From assembly GCA_035528395.1 (NCBI GenBank), contig DATKYR010000167.1:19450-83449 (forward strand): DNA of 64,000 nucleotides. The letters run 5' to 3'. Shown one piece after another: positions 26,473 to 34,301 of this stretch. The DNA is from NIOZ-UU13 sp035528395 (lineage in GTDB: Bacteria > Planctomycetota > Phycisphaerae > Sedimentisphaerales > Anaerobacaceae). Made by a program: the position numbers and the translations under genes. Under the pieces are notes generated by a model, which saw only the letters and a program-made list of their open reading frames with translations, was not told the origin of the DNA and made no database searches. Every line of letters starts with the position of its first letter. The first letter of the stretch is position 1.

Positions 26473-26719
26473 GAAGCCCAAAAAAGGCTGCTCATCAAGA
26501 TACAAGGGTGTGGTGAGGAGAGGTGCTTATAAAAGATGGCGTGCGCGAATTGGATTTAATAGAAAGCGGATACATCTTGGTGATTTTGCCGATGAGAAAC
26601 AGGCGGCGATTGCTTATGATGATAAAGCGGCTGAGCTTTTCGGCGAATTTGCATACCTTAACTTCCCGGAAAGAATAGAGATGCGAAACTGGATGCGAAA
26701 GATTATATGGGCAGCGTGA
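26417..26719 (+). CDS. AP2/ERF-type DNA-binding domain protein
   Basis: Residues about 28-85 match an AP2 domain: SRYKGVVRRGAYKRWRARIGFNRKRIHLGDFADEKQAAIAYDDKA...FGEFAYLNFPE. In bacteria this domain occurs mostly in homing endonucleases and mobile elements; no HNH nuclease motif is visible here, so this may be a stand-alone DNA-binding remnant. The start is uncertain (ATG 26417 lies inside the preceding ORF). It lies between dxs and ispA, which are often adjacent in bacteria, so the block looks inserted. Confidence 0.75.
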   Translation: MVIKSNLRLCTSEQNQYNKKPKKGCSSRYKGVVRRGAYKRWRARIGFNRKRIHLGDFADEKQAAIAYDDKAAELFGEFAYLNFPERIEMRNWMRKIIWAA

Positions 26720-26760
26720 CATCAATGCACCCAAGATGAGCGGGCAAAGCGTACAAATAA

Positions 26761-26789
26761 AAAAGGCCGTAAGCGCGAAGCTTATGGCC
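26761..26789 (-). terminator. Intrinsic terminator, minus strand
   Basis: GGCCGTAAGC (26765-26774) pairs with GCTTATGGCC (26780-26789), 10 bp with one G.T. A run of A on the + strand gives a U-tract for minus-strand transcripts. It lies 14 bases past the small membrane-protein gene and may also act on the AP2 side. Confidence 0.65.
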
Positions 26790-26802
26790 CGTTGGTTCGT
26801 AA

Positions 26803-27012
26803 TTAGGAATACATCATAGTAGAAAAAACTTTGAAAGCACAAGCCGTCATAGGCGGCGGTCGGATTTGAATCGGTGAATGATATCTTTTTAGAAAATTCT
26901 CTTGCTGTATCAATTGATGCCCGAATATGCTTGTCCGCCCCCCTGCAAACCAGCAAATCAATACAGCAAGAATTAGCCACAATGCTAAAAGAGGCGAAAT
27001 TCTTATTTTCAT
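26803..27012 (-). CDS. Small membrane or exported protein
   Basis: The 69-residue ORF starts MKIRISPLLALWLILAVLIC, one strong hydrophobic segment that could be a signal anchor, followed by a polar, Pro/Tyr-containing tail. GGGGAT lies about 6-11 bases upstream of the ATG, and a minus-strand terminator follows. I do not recognise it. The signals around it support a real gene more than its sequence does. The 27013-27310 gap up to ispA shows no other gene. Confidence 0.45.
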   Translation of the reverse strand: MKIRISPLLALWLILAVLICWFAGGRTSIFGHQLIQQENFLKRYHSPIQIRPPPMTACAFKVFSTMMYS

Positions 27013-27310
27013 AATGTATCCCCAAAAGACGCATTAATTGTATCGGCTTGAGTTCAATTTTTTCCTTAATCAAACTAACCGATTCTCTGTGTCATTTTTC
27101 CTTGTTTCATTCCAGCCAAAAGAGTTGCGGGAATCCACACTATACCCAGGGTGAGCTATGCCCTATTGTCTGTGTAGTTTGAGAATCAAGGTTTTCAATA
27201 CTGATATGCAGCTTTTGTTGAGGAAGTGCTTTGGATGCGTTGATTAAGGCATATTGCTCAGTGTGAAAAAAATTAGAAGTGAAATCGAATGCAGATTCGG
27301 ATTTTTTTAA

Positions 27311-28189
27311 TTACTTTGTTCTTTCCAACAGGGCCATCGCCAGTTGCCGCAGCGTATCAGCTTTTTCTCCGAAAGGCTCCAATATCGCCACCGCCTCATC
27401 GGCCAGCTTTTTCTCTAATTTTCTTGCCTTTTCAATTCCTACTACTGCCGGGTAAGTACACTTAGCTGCCTTGGCATCTTTACCAACTGTCTTGCCTAAC
27501 TGCTCACTGGATGCATTTACATCGAGAATATCATCAGCTATCTGGAAACCCAAACCAATCTTAAAGCCGTATTCATTCAGTAGGTCTAATTGTTTTTTTT
27601 CTGCCCCGCCGCAGATAGCTCCCATCACAGCGGCACAGCGGAACATCTTGGCGGTCTTGTTGGTGTGGATATATTCCAAAAGTTCTTCATTTCCCAGGCC
27701 GTTTTCAGCTCTCAAATCCGCCATCTGCCCTCCAATCATACCGGATGGGCCGGCATCCTGTGCCAATTGAGCAATGAGTTTTACTGCAATAGTAGGCTTA
27801 TCAATCTCTTTAGCCAGAATCTCAAAGGCAAGTGTCAAAAGGGCATCACCCGCCAGAATGGCCGTTGCCTCATCAAAGGCCTTATGGCACGTCGGAAGGC
27901 CGCGCCGAAAGTCATCGTTATCCATTGCCGGCAAATCATCGTGAACAAGCGAGTATGTGTGCACCATTTCAATTGCTGCGGCAGCAATCTCCGCGTCGTG
28001 GTTGATTTCTCCGCTGACAAGCTCACAGCACCACAACACCAACGCCGACCGCACGCGTTTACCCGGCGTCCTGAGTGTGTACTCAAGTGCCTCTTTCAAT
28101 TCACCTGGCATCTCCCGGCCGGTCAGTTGATCCCTGAGAATATCATTAACAAATTCCGCCTTGTTTTGCAAAAGGTTGTTAAAGTTCAT
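27311..28189 (-). CDS. ispA: Polyprenyl diphosphate synthase (farnesyl/geranylgeranyl type)
   Basis: It condenses isopentenyl diphosphate onto allylic diphosphates. The first Asp-rich motif is DDLPAMDNDDFRRG and the second is GFQIADDILD. GKRVRSALVLW and GGQMADL also fit IspA-type synthases. I start at ATG 28189 (MNFNNLLQNKAEF), 292 aa; a TTG at 28207 is possible. It belongs with dxs functionally; xseB, often between them, is not seen. Confidence 0.92.
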   Translation of the reverse strand: MNFNNLLQNKAEFVNDILRDQLTGREMPGELKEALEYTLRTPGKRVRSALVLWCCELVSGEINHDAEIAAAAIEMVHTYSLVHDDLPAMDNDDFRRGLPTCHKAFDEATAILAGDALLTLAFEILAKEIDKPTIAVKLIAQLAQDAGPSGMIGGQMADLRAENGLGNEELLEYIHTNKTAKMFRCAAVMGAICGGAEKKQLDLLNEYGFKIGLGFQIADDILDVNASSEQLGKTVGKDAKAAKCTYPAVVGIEKARKLEKKLADEAVAILEPFGEKADTLRQLAMALLERTK

Positions 28190-28262
28190 ATGCCTTGCTA
28201 TTGACAAACAGGTTACAATTATCGATTATTAAAAAACACGTTAAATAGTAAATAGTTGACAG

Positions 28263-29204
28263 ATGATAGTAAATGGAAAAATGCTTTTGATTCTTGGCGT
28301 TACCGCATCGGGCAAAGGCCGATTAGCTTTTGATTTAGCCCAAAGTCTGGATGCTGAAATAATCAGTATCGACTCGATGAAGGTCTATCGACGAATGGAC
28401 ATCGGCACGGCCAAGCCGCCTGCCGAGGCCCGCCGGTGTGTAAAATATCATCTAATCGACATAATCGAGCCGAGCGATTCTTTCAGCGTCGCCGCCTTCC
28501 TGGATGCCGCTTCAGAAGCAATAAAACAGACAAAAAGCCGTAACAAAAAGATTATTGCGGTCGGCGGAACCGCTCTGTACATAAAAGCCCTGCTGTATGG
28601 CCTTTTCAAAGGTCCCGGAACCAATCAGCAAATACGGGCTGAGCTGAAAGCACGAGCAGAAGCGGAAGGTCTGGTGGAACTCTACTGCGAATTAACGAAT
28701 ATTGACCCCGTAGCCGCCGAGCGTATCAATCCCAACGATTCCAAGCGCATCATCCGGGCTTTGGAGGTTTACCAGCTCACGGGCAAACCCATCTCAAGCC
28801 TCCAGAAGCAATGGGATAGGAGCGACACGAAACACGACTGGACGATAATAGGTCTGCAAAGGGAGAAAACCGATACCAGCGGCAGAATAAACAAAAGGGT
28901 AAAAAAAATGATTGTCGCCGGTTTTGTCGATGAGGTCAAATGCTTGTTAGCTGAAGAAAAACCTTTGAGCAGACAGGCCCGATGCGCTATTGGCTATGCT
29001 GAGATAATCGAATATCTGAATGGACAAATAAGTTTGGAAGAGGTGACGGAACTTATAAAAAAGAACACCAGACGTTTAGCCAAGAATCAGCGTACCTGGT
29101 TCAAGACCTTCAAAAACGTTCATTGGCTCGACATCGAACCGGACGAACCACCCGAAAAAATCCTCACCCGTACGAAGATATTATTGAATGATATTTTATC
29201 TTAG
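28263..29204 (+). CDS. miaA: tRNA dimethylallyltransferase MiaA
   Basis: It adds the dimethylallyl group to A37 of tRNAs reading UNN codons. It has DSMKVYRRMDIGTAKP, HLIDIIEPSDSFSVAAF and GGTALYIKALLYGLF, as in the family. The P-loop reads GVTASGKGRL, with Gly where Ser/Thr is normal. The ATG at 28263 lies in heptad-repeat DNA (gttaaat, agtaaat, agttgac, agatgat, agtaaat); ATG 28281 (MLLILGVTASGK) may be the real start. It overlaps the convergent ATP-cone gene by 4 bases. Confidence 0.93.
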   Translation: MIVNGKMLLILGVTASGKGRLAFDLAQSLDAEIISIDSMKVYRRMDIGTAKPPAEARRCVKYHLIDIIEPSDSFSVAAFLDAASEAIKQTKSRNKKIIAVGGTALYIKALLYGLFKGPGTNQQIRAELKARAEAEGLVELYCELTNIDPVAAERINPNDSKRIIRALEVYQLTGKPISSLQKQWDRSDTKHDWTIIGLQREKTDTSGRINKRVKKMIVAGFVDEVKCLLAEEKPLSRQARCAIGYAEIIEYLNGQISLEEVTELIKKNTRRLAKNQRTWFKTFKNVHWLDIEPDEPPEKILTRTKILLNDILS

Positions 29205-29782
29205 ACGGTTTGCAGTTGTCGCTGGGCGCGAAGCACTGTGGCTGTATCACCCAGAACAAGCTGTTTTATCAAACTGCTTGGAACCAGGCTAACTCCCATA
29301 TTGAAGATTTTCTCTTCAACCATCGAAGCAATCGCCCGTGCCGTTGGCTGGCAGAGGTCATACTTTGTTACCAGGCCCTCGACTATTCTGGACTTGTCCC
29401 ATCGGCATCTGCTGTTGGTTCCCTCTGTCCCGGCAAGCAGCTCGGCATCTGTCAGCTCCTGAATATCAATCGAGACAACCTCGGTTCGGGAACGCTTAAG
29501 CCTGCGTTCGAAATGATGTTCAATTAGCCCGATTGCAGCTTCTTCATAGCTGACGGCCGTTAGAACCGCCTTGATTATGGAAAATATCTCACTACTGGTT
29601 ACGCTGCGGCGGTTTTGTCGGTGATAAAGAAAGTATGTTACCACCTCGGCAAGCTGCTCAGCAATGTATACATCCGCCTGTCCAATCTTATCGAGAGCGT
29701 TGTTGATAGTCCCCATCACTTTGGTGTGCGAGTATTCCTCGATGCTGCCATCGGCTTTTATGACCTTAAGCTGCGTTTGCAT
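29201..29782 (-). CDS. ATP-cone domain protein downstream of nrdR
   Basis: Residues 1-90 match an ATP-cone (KVIKADGSIEEYSHTKVMGTINNAL...VTSSEIFSIIKAVLTAVSYEEAAIGLIEHH), the nucleotide-sensing module of ribonucleotide reductases and NrdR. The second half (CRWDKSRIVEGLVTKYDLCQPTARAIASMVEEKI...LVLGDTATVLRAQR) looks like a second, diverged cone. There is no catalytic domain. I start at ATG 29782; ATG 29806 is an alternative. It follows nrdR by about 95 bases on the same strand, so it probably shares its promoter. It may be a dATP/ATP sensor; that is inference. Confidence 0.75.
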   Translation of the reverse strand: MQTQLKVIKADGSIEEYSHTKVMGTINNALDKIGQADVYIAEQLAEVVTYFLYHRQNRRSVTSSEIFSIIKAVLTAVSYEEAAIGLIEHHFERRLKRSRTEVVSIDIQELTDAELLAGTEGTNSRCRWDKSRIVEGLVTKYDLCQPTARAIASMVEEKIFNMGVSLVPSSLIKQLVLGDTATVLRAQRQLQTV

Positions 29783-29876
29783 CACCTTCTTTTTGCCTCC
29801 ATGCAAAAGTCGCCAATAAAAAGTGAAAGGTTATTCTTTTCAAAGTATGCCTAATTTCCATCTTGCAGAACCCTTG

Positions 29877-30368
29877 TTACCAATCAAAGAGTATCTGCCG
29901 GCCGCTGGTCTCAGTTTCGGTAATTTCCTGACTGACTTCCTTAATCAATTCACCTGCATCCCTGAAGTCACGATAGACACTTGCAAAACGAATATACGCC
30001 ACCTTGTCAACCCTGCGAAGCTGTTTCATTACTCTTTCACCGATAATAGCTGATGAGACCTCCTTGTCGAAACTCCGGAATATATTTTCCTCAGCCTTGT
30101 CGGCTATTTGTCGAATCTGCTCTGTCGAGACAGGTCTCTTATAACAGGCCTTTTGCAAACCGCTGATGATTTTCTCTCTGTCATAAGGGACCCGGGAGTT
30201 ATCTTTTTTCACCACGTAGAGCTTAAAACTTTCGCCTATCTTCTCATAGGTTGTAAAACGCCTTTTACACATCAGGCATTGACGCCGGCGCCTGATTACT
30301 CTTCCGCCATCGCTTGAACGCGAATCAACAACTTTATCTCGATCTTCCTTGCAAAAGGGACATCTCAT
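29877..30368 (-). CDS. nrdR: Transcriptional repressor NrdR
   Basis: NrdR represses ribonucleotide reductase genes in response to ATP/dATP. It opens MRCPFCKEDRDKVVDSRSSDGG, followed by CLMCKRRFTTYEKI, a four-Cys zinc ribbon, and then an ATP-cone (VVKKDNSRVPYDREKIISGLQKACYKRPVS). The start is the ATG at 30368, 163 aa. A longer frame from 30491 only translates heptad-repeat DNA (agtacg, agatgcg, agatacg). Two NrdR-box-like sites overlap the upstream promoter, so autoregulation is likely. Confidence 0.95.
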   Translation of the reverse strand: MRCPFCKEDRDKVVDSRSSDGGRVIRRRRQCLMCKRRFTTYEKIGESFKLYVVKKDNSRVPYDREKIISGLQKACYKRPVSTEQIRQIADKAEENIFRSFDKEVSSAIIGERVMKQLRRVDKVAYIRFASVYRDFRDAGELIKEVSQEITETETSGRQILFDW

Positions 30369-30495
30369 TTCGTATCTCGCATCTCGTACTGCATATTGCG
30401 TTGGAGATACACTTCTAATAACAATCCACAAGGCAGCTATCCGCTTCGAGCGAACTTCAGACGGGCGGATACACTCTTCGAAGCTCATCAAGACA

Positions 30496-30511
30496 ACACT
30501 ACATATAGTTA
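30496..30511. promoter_or_regulatory. NrdR box 1
   Basis: ACACTACATATAGTTA fits the NrdR-box pattern acaCwAtAtAtwGtgt at the core positions. It lies 31 bp from the second box, the canonical three-turn spacing. Confidence 0.7.
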
Positions 30512-30519
30512 ACTTATCT

Positions 30520-30547
30520 ATTCTACACCCAACATATAGTATGTCAA
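30520..30547 (-). promoter_or_regulatory. Promoter of nrdR
   Basis: On the minus strand a perfect TTGACA (30547-30542), a 16-bp spacer and TAGAAT (30525-30520) are visible. NrdR box 2 fills the spacer and box 1 covers the expected start, so bound NrdR would block RNA polymerase. Confidence 0.7.
30527..30542. promoter_or_regulatory. NrdR box 2
   Basis: ACCCAACATATAGTAT shares the ACATATAGT core with box 1, in the same orientation and at 31-bp spacing. Confidence 0.7.
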
Positions 30548-30686
30548 AAAAAAACTTGATACAAGTGGTTAATTTATCTGAATTAGAAATTGTTATATTT
30601 TATTTTGCGCTCTTAATTTATGGCTCGATAAACACTAAGGAGAAAAGGCGAGGAAAACTCACAGCTTTTTACCGGCGTTTTTTATA

Positions 30687-30722
30687 TAAAAAAACGGCCT
30701 CTGCGCAGAGAACGCAGAGGCC
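30687..30722 (-). terminator. Strong intrinsic terminator, minus strand
   Basis: A 10-bp perfect stem GGCCTCTGCG/CGCAGAGGCC (30696-30705, 30713-30722) is followed on the minus strand by seven T residues. It ends the small transcription unit starting near 30831. Confidence 0.85.
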
Positions 30723-30752
30723 AACTCGGAAAGAAACTTATATGCACCCCCC

Positions 30753-30800
30753 TTAGGTCTGGTACAAGGCCTTCACGTAATGTGAAAGCGTTGTTAGCAT
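30753..30800 (-). CDS. Possible 15-residue leader peptide or sRNA-encoded micro-ORF
   Basis: From ATG 30800 a frame reads MLTTLSHYVKALYQT then TAA. AAGGGAAG lies upstream, and the ORF sits between a promoter (30838-30866) and a strong terminator. A TTCAC/GTGAA dyad lies inside. The unit of about 145 nt may equally be a small RNA with a chance ORF. Confidence 0.35.
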   Translation of the reverse strand: MLTTLSHYVKALYQT

Positions 30801-30837
30801 TAATTTCGCTCTTCCCTTTGTGCTACAATTAAAGTTT

Positions 30838-30866
30838 AATATAAAAACCTTCTGTAGACAAATCAA
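30838..30866 (-). promoter_or_regulatory. Promoter of the small minus-strand unit
   Basis: On the minus strand TTGATT (30866-30861), a 17-bp spacer and TATATT (30843-30838) are followed by a start near 30831. Confidence 0.55.
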
Positions 30867-31036
30867 GACAGCTACTTTTTTATTTTTTTTACAGCCCGAT
30901 AAAACCGTGTGCACACAAAAATAAGAGCGGGAAAAATCCGGTCGATGATTGAAAAACAGAATCCGAAAATCGTATATGTAGTTTAAACGTATAACCGGTA
31001 CCCTGATGCGTTCTTTTTTACCCTGTTAATGTCTCC

Positions 31037-31894
31037 TCAGATCTCTTCGATTTTGGCCTTGTTTTTCAGCCCATCTATAAATTCGTCGATAGCTTTCCCT
31101 CTCGTTTGCTCGTTAAGTGCGTTCACTATCTCGCTTTTTACTTCTTCAAGCTCGGGCACGGCGGCCGGCTTTCTGTCGTACACCTTGGCTATATGAAAGC
31201 CGAAACGGGTGCGAAATACGTCACTAACCTCCCCGTCGCCCAGATTAAAAACGACATCCTCGAACTCCTCTACCATTTGCCCTTTCATAACATAGCCTAA
31301 GTCACCACCACTGTCAGCGCAATCGGTATGTTTATCAACCACCACCTCAAAAGCTGCACCGCTTTTCAATTCATCATGTGCTTCTTTTATCACGTTATAA
31401 GCAGTCTCTTCGTCCGTCTGCCAGTTCACATATTTTACTATGTGAGCCACTCTTGCTTGCTCACCGGATTTGAACTGTTCCTTATTTTCCTCATAGTATT
31501 CCCGGATGGCAGCTTGCGACGGCCCCGGTAAATCTTTGCAGGCTTCGTTCAGCCTCTGCTCAACCCTCATTTGCATCTGGATGTACTCTTTGATATCTTC
31601 ATCATCCTTGAGGCCGAGTACTTTGTAGAGCTGCTCCTGGTCTGCGTATTGCTCTTTCAGCTTGGCCAAAGCGGATTCGATCTGGGCTTCCGGAATTTTT
31701 TCGCCGTTTTCTTTTGCTTCCTGATTGATTAATATCCTTTCAATCACGTTTTCTTTGGACCAGTCAAACAGTTGAGCCTCTCGCTCTTTGGGGTCCTGGT
31801 CGGAAAACACTCGTTCATAATCCGGTCTTAAGCGTTCAACTTCCTGCTGTATAGCCGCATCTTCAATTTTTTCGCCGTTAATGATTAAAGCCAT
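31037..31894 (-). CDS. Parvulin-type peptidyl-prolyl isomerase without signal peptide
   Basis: The 285-residue protein has an N-terminal helical SurA/trigger-like part (about 1-135) and a parvulin (PpiC) domain (about 140-245): ARVAHIVKYVNW...CADSGGDLGYVMKGQMVEEFEDVVFNLGDGEVSDVFRTRFGFHIAKVYD. No export signal is visible (it starts MALIINGEKIEDAAIQQEVERL), so it is probably cytoplasmic, of the NifM-like layout. The gap 30840-31036 shows no other gene. Confidence 0.85.
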   Translation of the reverse strand: MALIINGEKIEDAAIQQEVERLRPDYERVFSDQDPKEREAQLFDWSKENVIERILINQEAKENGEKIPEAQIESALAKLKEQYADQEQLYKVLGLKDDEDIKEYIQMQMRVEQRLNEACKDLPGPSQAAIREYYEENKEQFKSGEQARVAHIVKYVNWQTDEETAYNVIKEAHDELKSGAAFEVVVDKHTDCADSGGDLGYVMKGQMVEEFEDVVFNLGDGEVSDVFRTRFGFHIAKVYDRKPAAVPELEEVKSEIVNALNEQTRGKAIDEFIDGLKNKAKIEEI

Positions 31895-31927
31895 TTTTCA
31901 CCCTTTGAATTATGCGTTGTTCTTTCT

Positions 31928-32009
31928 GTCATTGCGAGGCCTGCTATGCAGGCCGTGGCAATCTCAACCGCTCGCAGGGATGAGATTGCTTCACTTCGTT
32001 CGCAATGAC
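31928..32009. repeat. 82-bp GTCATT...AATGAC palindromic element
   Basis: GTCATTGCGA and TCGCAATGAC are perfect 10-bp inverted ends. Inside are GGCCTGC/GCAGGCC (about 31938-31954) and TCTCA/TGAGA pairs. It lies between the parvulin and the thymidylate-synthase-like gene. Confidence 0.7.
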
Positions 32010-32047
32010 ATTATTTTTATGTAAAAAACTTTTTTTTGAAGTTATTC

Positions 32048-32938
32048 TTACCCTTTTGCCTTTGCGTACCAGTCAGGGTCCTGTGCCAATTTTTCCCTTG
32101 TCTCTAATGTCATCATCTCAAAAGCAGGGTGAGTGCTCTCCCACGCCCGCTCGTGAAATGAGCTTTGCCGCATTTTTTCTATTTCCGGGGCAACTTCATC
32201 AAAATAACTGCCGTAGATATGCAGTGAATCGCTTATATCGACATACCTGCCCACACTCACCGGCTCACCTCTGTTTTTGGCTATGCCCTCGGCAATTATT
32301 CTTTGAAGGTCGGTGAGTGCATAGACATTCATAAACCATGCCTTGTAGAGGTCTCTGCTGCGCCAGTGTGTATTCATATTAAGCGAAAGCCGGCCCTCTT
32401 GGTTTGCTACCAGCCGGCACCATATTCTCTGGAGGCAGGGCGGGTCATCTGTCACCGGGTCTGCCGTCGGCATCCAGGTTATCGCCTGCGCTCGCCGTGT
32501 GTGATTAACCTTCGATAGGCAATCTACAATATACTGAATCTGATTTACTGTCCTGAACGGCTTCGGCGAGTCAACGTTTCGTATATCTTCCACCGGGCAA
32601 TACGAAAACAACCGTTCGTAATATGTATAGGTCCACTTACCTGCAGCAGGGTCAATCCAGTGGTCGTGGATTCCGTTGACTACTTCCTGCCGATACGACT
32701 CAAGCTCCTCAGGCCCACCGGGAAAGTTCTTGTGAATCCTCGGTTCGTTGAATGGGTCGGTAACGGTAATCATAACGGTTGCGTCTCTGCTCGGCGGGTC
32801 TTCAGGCTTATCGTACTGGGTTTTGACCTCGAAGCCATTTTCCCAAACAGCCAAAACGGCCTTCTCCCAGGCCTCCGGCAGACAATCAGCGGTTATCGAA
32901 ATCACTGGTATATTAGCAACCGATGCGGTGCTGCTCAT
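32048..32938 (-). CDS. Thymidylate synthase-like protein (ThyA fold, divergent)
   Basis: The C-terminal half carries the ThyA pattern: PPC with the presumed nucleophilic Cys (DDPPCLQRIWCRLV), LSLNMNTHWRSRDLYKAWFMNVYALTDLQ (Arg-Ser-x-Asp substrate site), and VGRYVDISDSLHIYGSYF (His-x-Tyr). The N-terminal part is unlike bacterial ThyA. It could be a divergent thymidylate synthase or a dUMP/dCMP-modifying relative. The nrdR and reductase-control region lies only 2 kb away. The 296-aa length is within family range. Confidence 0.65.
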   Translation of the reverse strand: MSSTASVANIPVISITADCLPEAWEKAVLAVWENGFEVKTQYDKPEDPPSRDATVMITVTDPFNEPRIHKNFPGGPEELESYRQEVVNGIHDHWIDPAAGKWTYTYYERLFSYCPVEDIRNVDSPKPFRTVNQIQYIVDCLSKVNHTRRAQAITWMPTADPVTDDPPCLQRIWCRLVANQEGRLSLNMNTHWRSRDLYKAWFMNVYALTDLQRIIAEGIAKNRGEPVSVGRYVDISDSLHIYGSYFDEVAPEIEKMRQSSFHERAWESTHPAFEMMTLETREKLAQDPDWYAKAKG

Positions 32939-32973
32939 ATAGACATTCCTCCACGAATCTTTTTGATTTATCC

Positions 32974-33471
32974 TTATTTCAAGTTCCCAAGGTCAATTTC
33001 TTCTTTGGTTATATTGTACATTTTATGGTACCGTTCCGGTATGTCGGCGAGTAATCTTTTGGCATTGAAAGCGTATTCACTGTCCGGCCACCTCCGGATT
33101 ATTTCCCGGCAGTGGTCAACCATATTCTTGTACCCTAACTTTACACCCGGCAGCCGACCCATCTTTCTTTCGGTCATAGCCGCCTCGAAGAGTCTCTGCG
33201 CCTGAATCTCCTCTATCTCATTGAGCTTCTTAAATTCGGGCTTCGGCGGCGCAGCCGGCGTGGTCTGTTGCACGGAAGGGGTTGTGTGCGGCGGCTCTTG
33301 ATACTGCGGCTCGGCACGTAATCTCTTGTCGTCCTCTTCCCACTGGTCATAAACGGTTTTTTGAGGCTCTTTAGGTCCCGAATCGGTCCTGGATGAGAAA
33401 ACGCTTATCAGGAAAATCACACCCACAACTACAACCGCCAGCCCTATTATTTTCAGCCAGAAGGTATTCAT
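32974..33471 (-). CDS. Membrane-anchored protein with TPR-like C-terminus
   Basis: One membrane segment (about residues 5-25, LKIIGLAVVVVGVIFLISVF) is followed by a Pro/Gln/Thr-rich linker. A helical end (AQRLFEAAMTERKMGRLPGVKLGYKNMVDHCREIIRRWPDSEYAFNAKRLLADIPERY) resembles one or two TPR units. The family is not recognised. It lies divergent from ribE. Confidence 0.65.
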   Translation of the reverse strand: MNTFWLKIIGLAVVVVGVIFLISVFSSRTDSGPKEPQKTVYDQWEEDDKRLRAEPQYQEPPHTTPSVQQTTPAAPPKPEFKKLNEIEEIQAQRLFEAAMTERKMGRLPGVKLGYKNMVDHCREIIRRWPDSEYAFNAKRLLADIPERYHKMYNITKEEIDLGNLK

Positions 33472-33490
33472 AATTGCCCCACCCCTTTTC

Positions 33491-33540
33491 CAATTGACAA
33501 TTGATTATTGACTACTGATTATTTATAATCAATTTTAATC
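33491..33540. repeat. Heptad-period repeat tract
   Basis: attgaca, attgatt, attgact, actgatt, atttata words in 7-bp register fill the divergent gap upstream of ribE. Confidence 0.65.
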
Positions 33541-33609
33541 TATAGTTTTATTTTTTCAATGGAAAATAATCAAATATCCGCTTGTGGCGGAGTAAACGGT
33601 TAATCACAA

Positions 33610-34251
33610 ATGTTCACAGGGCTTATAGAAACAATTTGTACGGTAAGGTCGGTTCGTCAGAGCCCAGGCACAATGCTGCTGACCGTAGATTTAGGCGAGC
33701 TGGCCGGCGACGGCAGAATCGGCGATAGTATAGCCATAAACGGGGCCTGTCTGACTATTGCCAGGCTCGAAGGCTGCCTTGCAAGTTTCGAGCTCAGCGG
33801 CGAAACTTTGGCAAGGTCAACTCTGGGCAAATTAAAGCCCTCATCGCAGGTCAACGTCGAACGTGCCATCAGGGCCGCGGACCGATTTGGCGGACACTTT
33901 GTCCAGGGCCATATCGACGGTACGGCAACTATAAAAGCAATCGACAAACGCGACCGATTTGCCGATATAAAGTTTGCTGCCGGGGCCGAGCTGCTCGATG
34001 CGATGGTAGCTAAGGGCTCCGTCGCCGTGGACGGAATTTCTTTGACTATAGCCGGTATCGACCGGAACAGTTTCACCGTCGCCCTGATACCCGAAACACT
34101 GAATAAAACTACTCTAAGCCAGGCAAAAATTGGTGATGTAGTAAATATAGAAACTGATATAATTGTAAAGACGATAAAAAGACAACTTGAGAAGATTTTA
34201 CCACAGACCCAATCGCTAACAGCCGAAAAACTAAAAGAATTGGGCTTTTAA
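33610..34251 (+). CDS. ribE: Riboflavin synthase, alpha chain
   Basis: It dismutates two lumazine molecules into riboflavin. The 213 residues contain the tandem lumazine-binding barrels: MFTGLIETICTV...NGACLTI and GGHFVQGHIDGTATI...AVDGISLTI. No FMN riboswitch is visible in the short leader. pdxA follows. Confidence 0.96.
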   Translation: MFTGLIETICTVRSVRQSPGTMLLTVDLGELAGDGRIGDSIAINGACLTIARLEGCLASFELSGETLARSTLGKLKPSSQVNVERAIRAADRFGGHFVQGHIDGTATIKAIDKRDRFADIKFAAGAELLDAMVAKGSVAVDGISLTIAGIDRNSFTVALIPETLNKTTLSQAKIGDVVNIETDIIVKTIKRQLEKILPQTQSLTAEKLKELGF

Positions 34252-34301
34252 ACAGCACAAGGCAAACAGCATAAGCTTTGCATTGCATGCTGAACGTTAT
34301 T

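Noticed and set aside
30349..30756. 135-codon plus-strand ORF
   Set aside because: Runs antisense through the nrdR promoter and boxes and a terminator stem; composition looks random.
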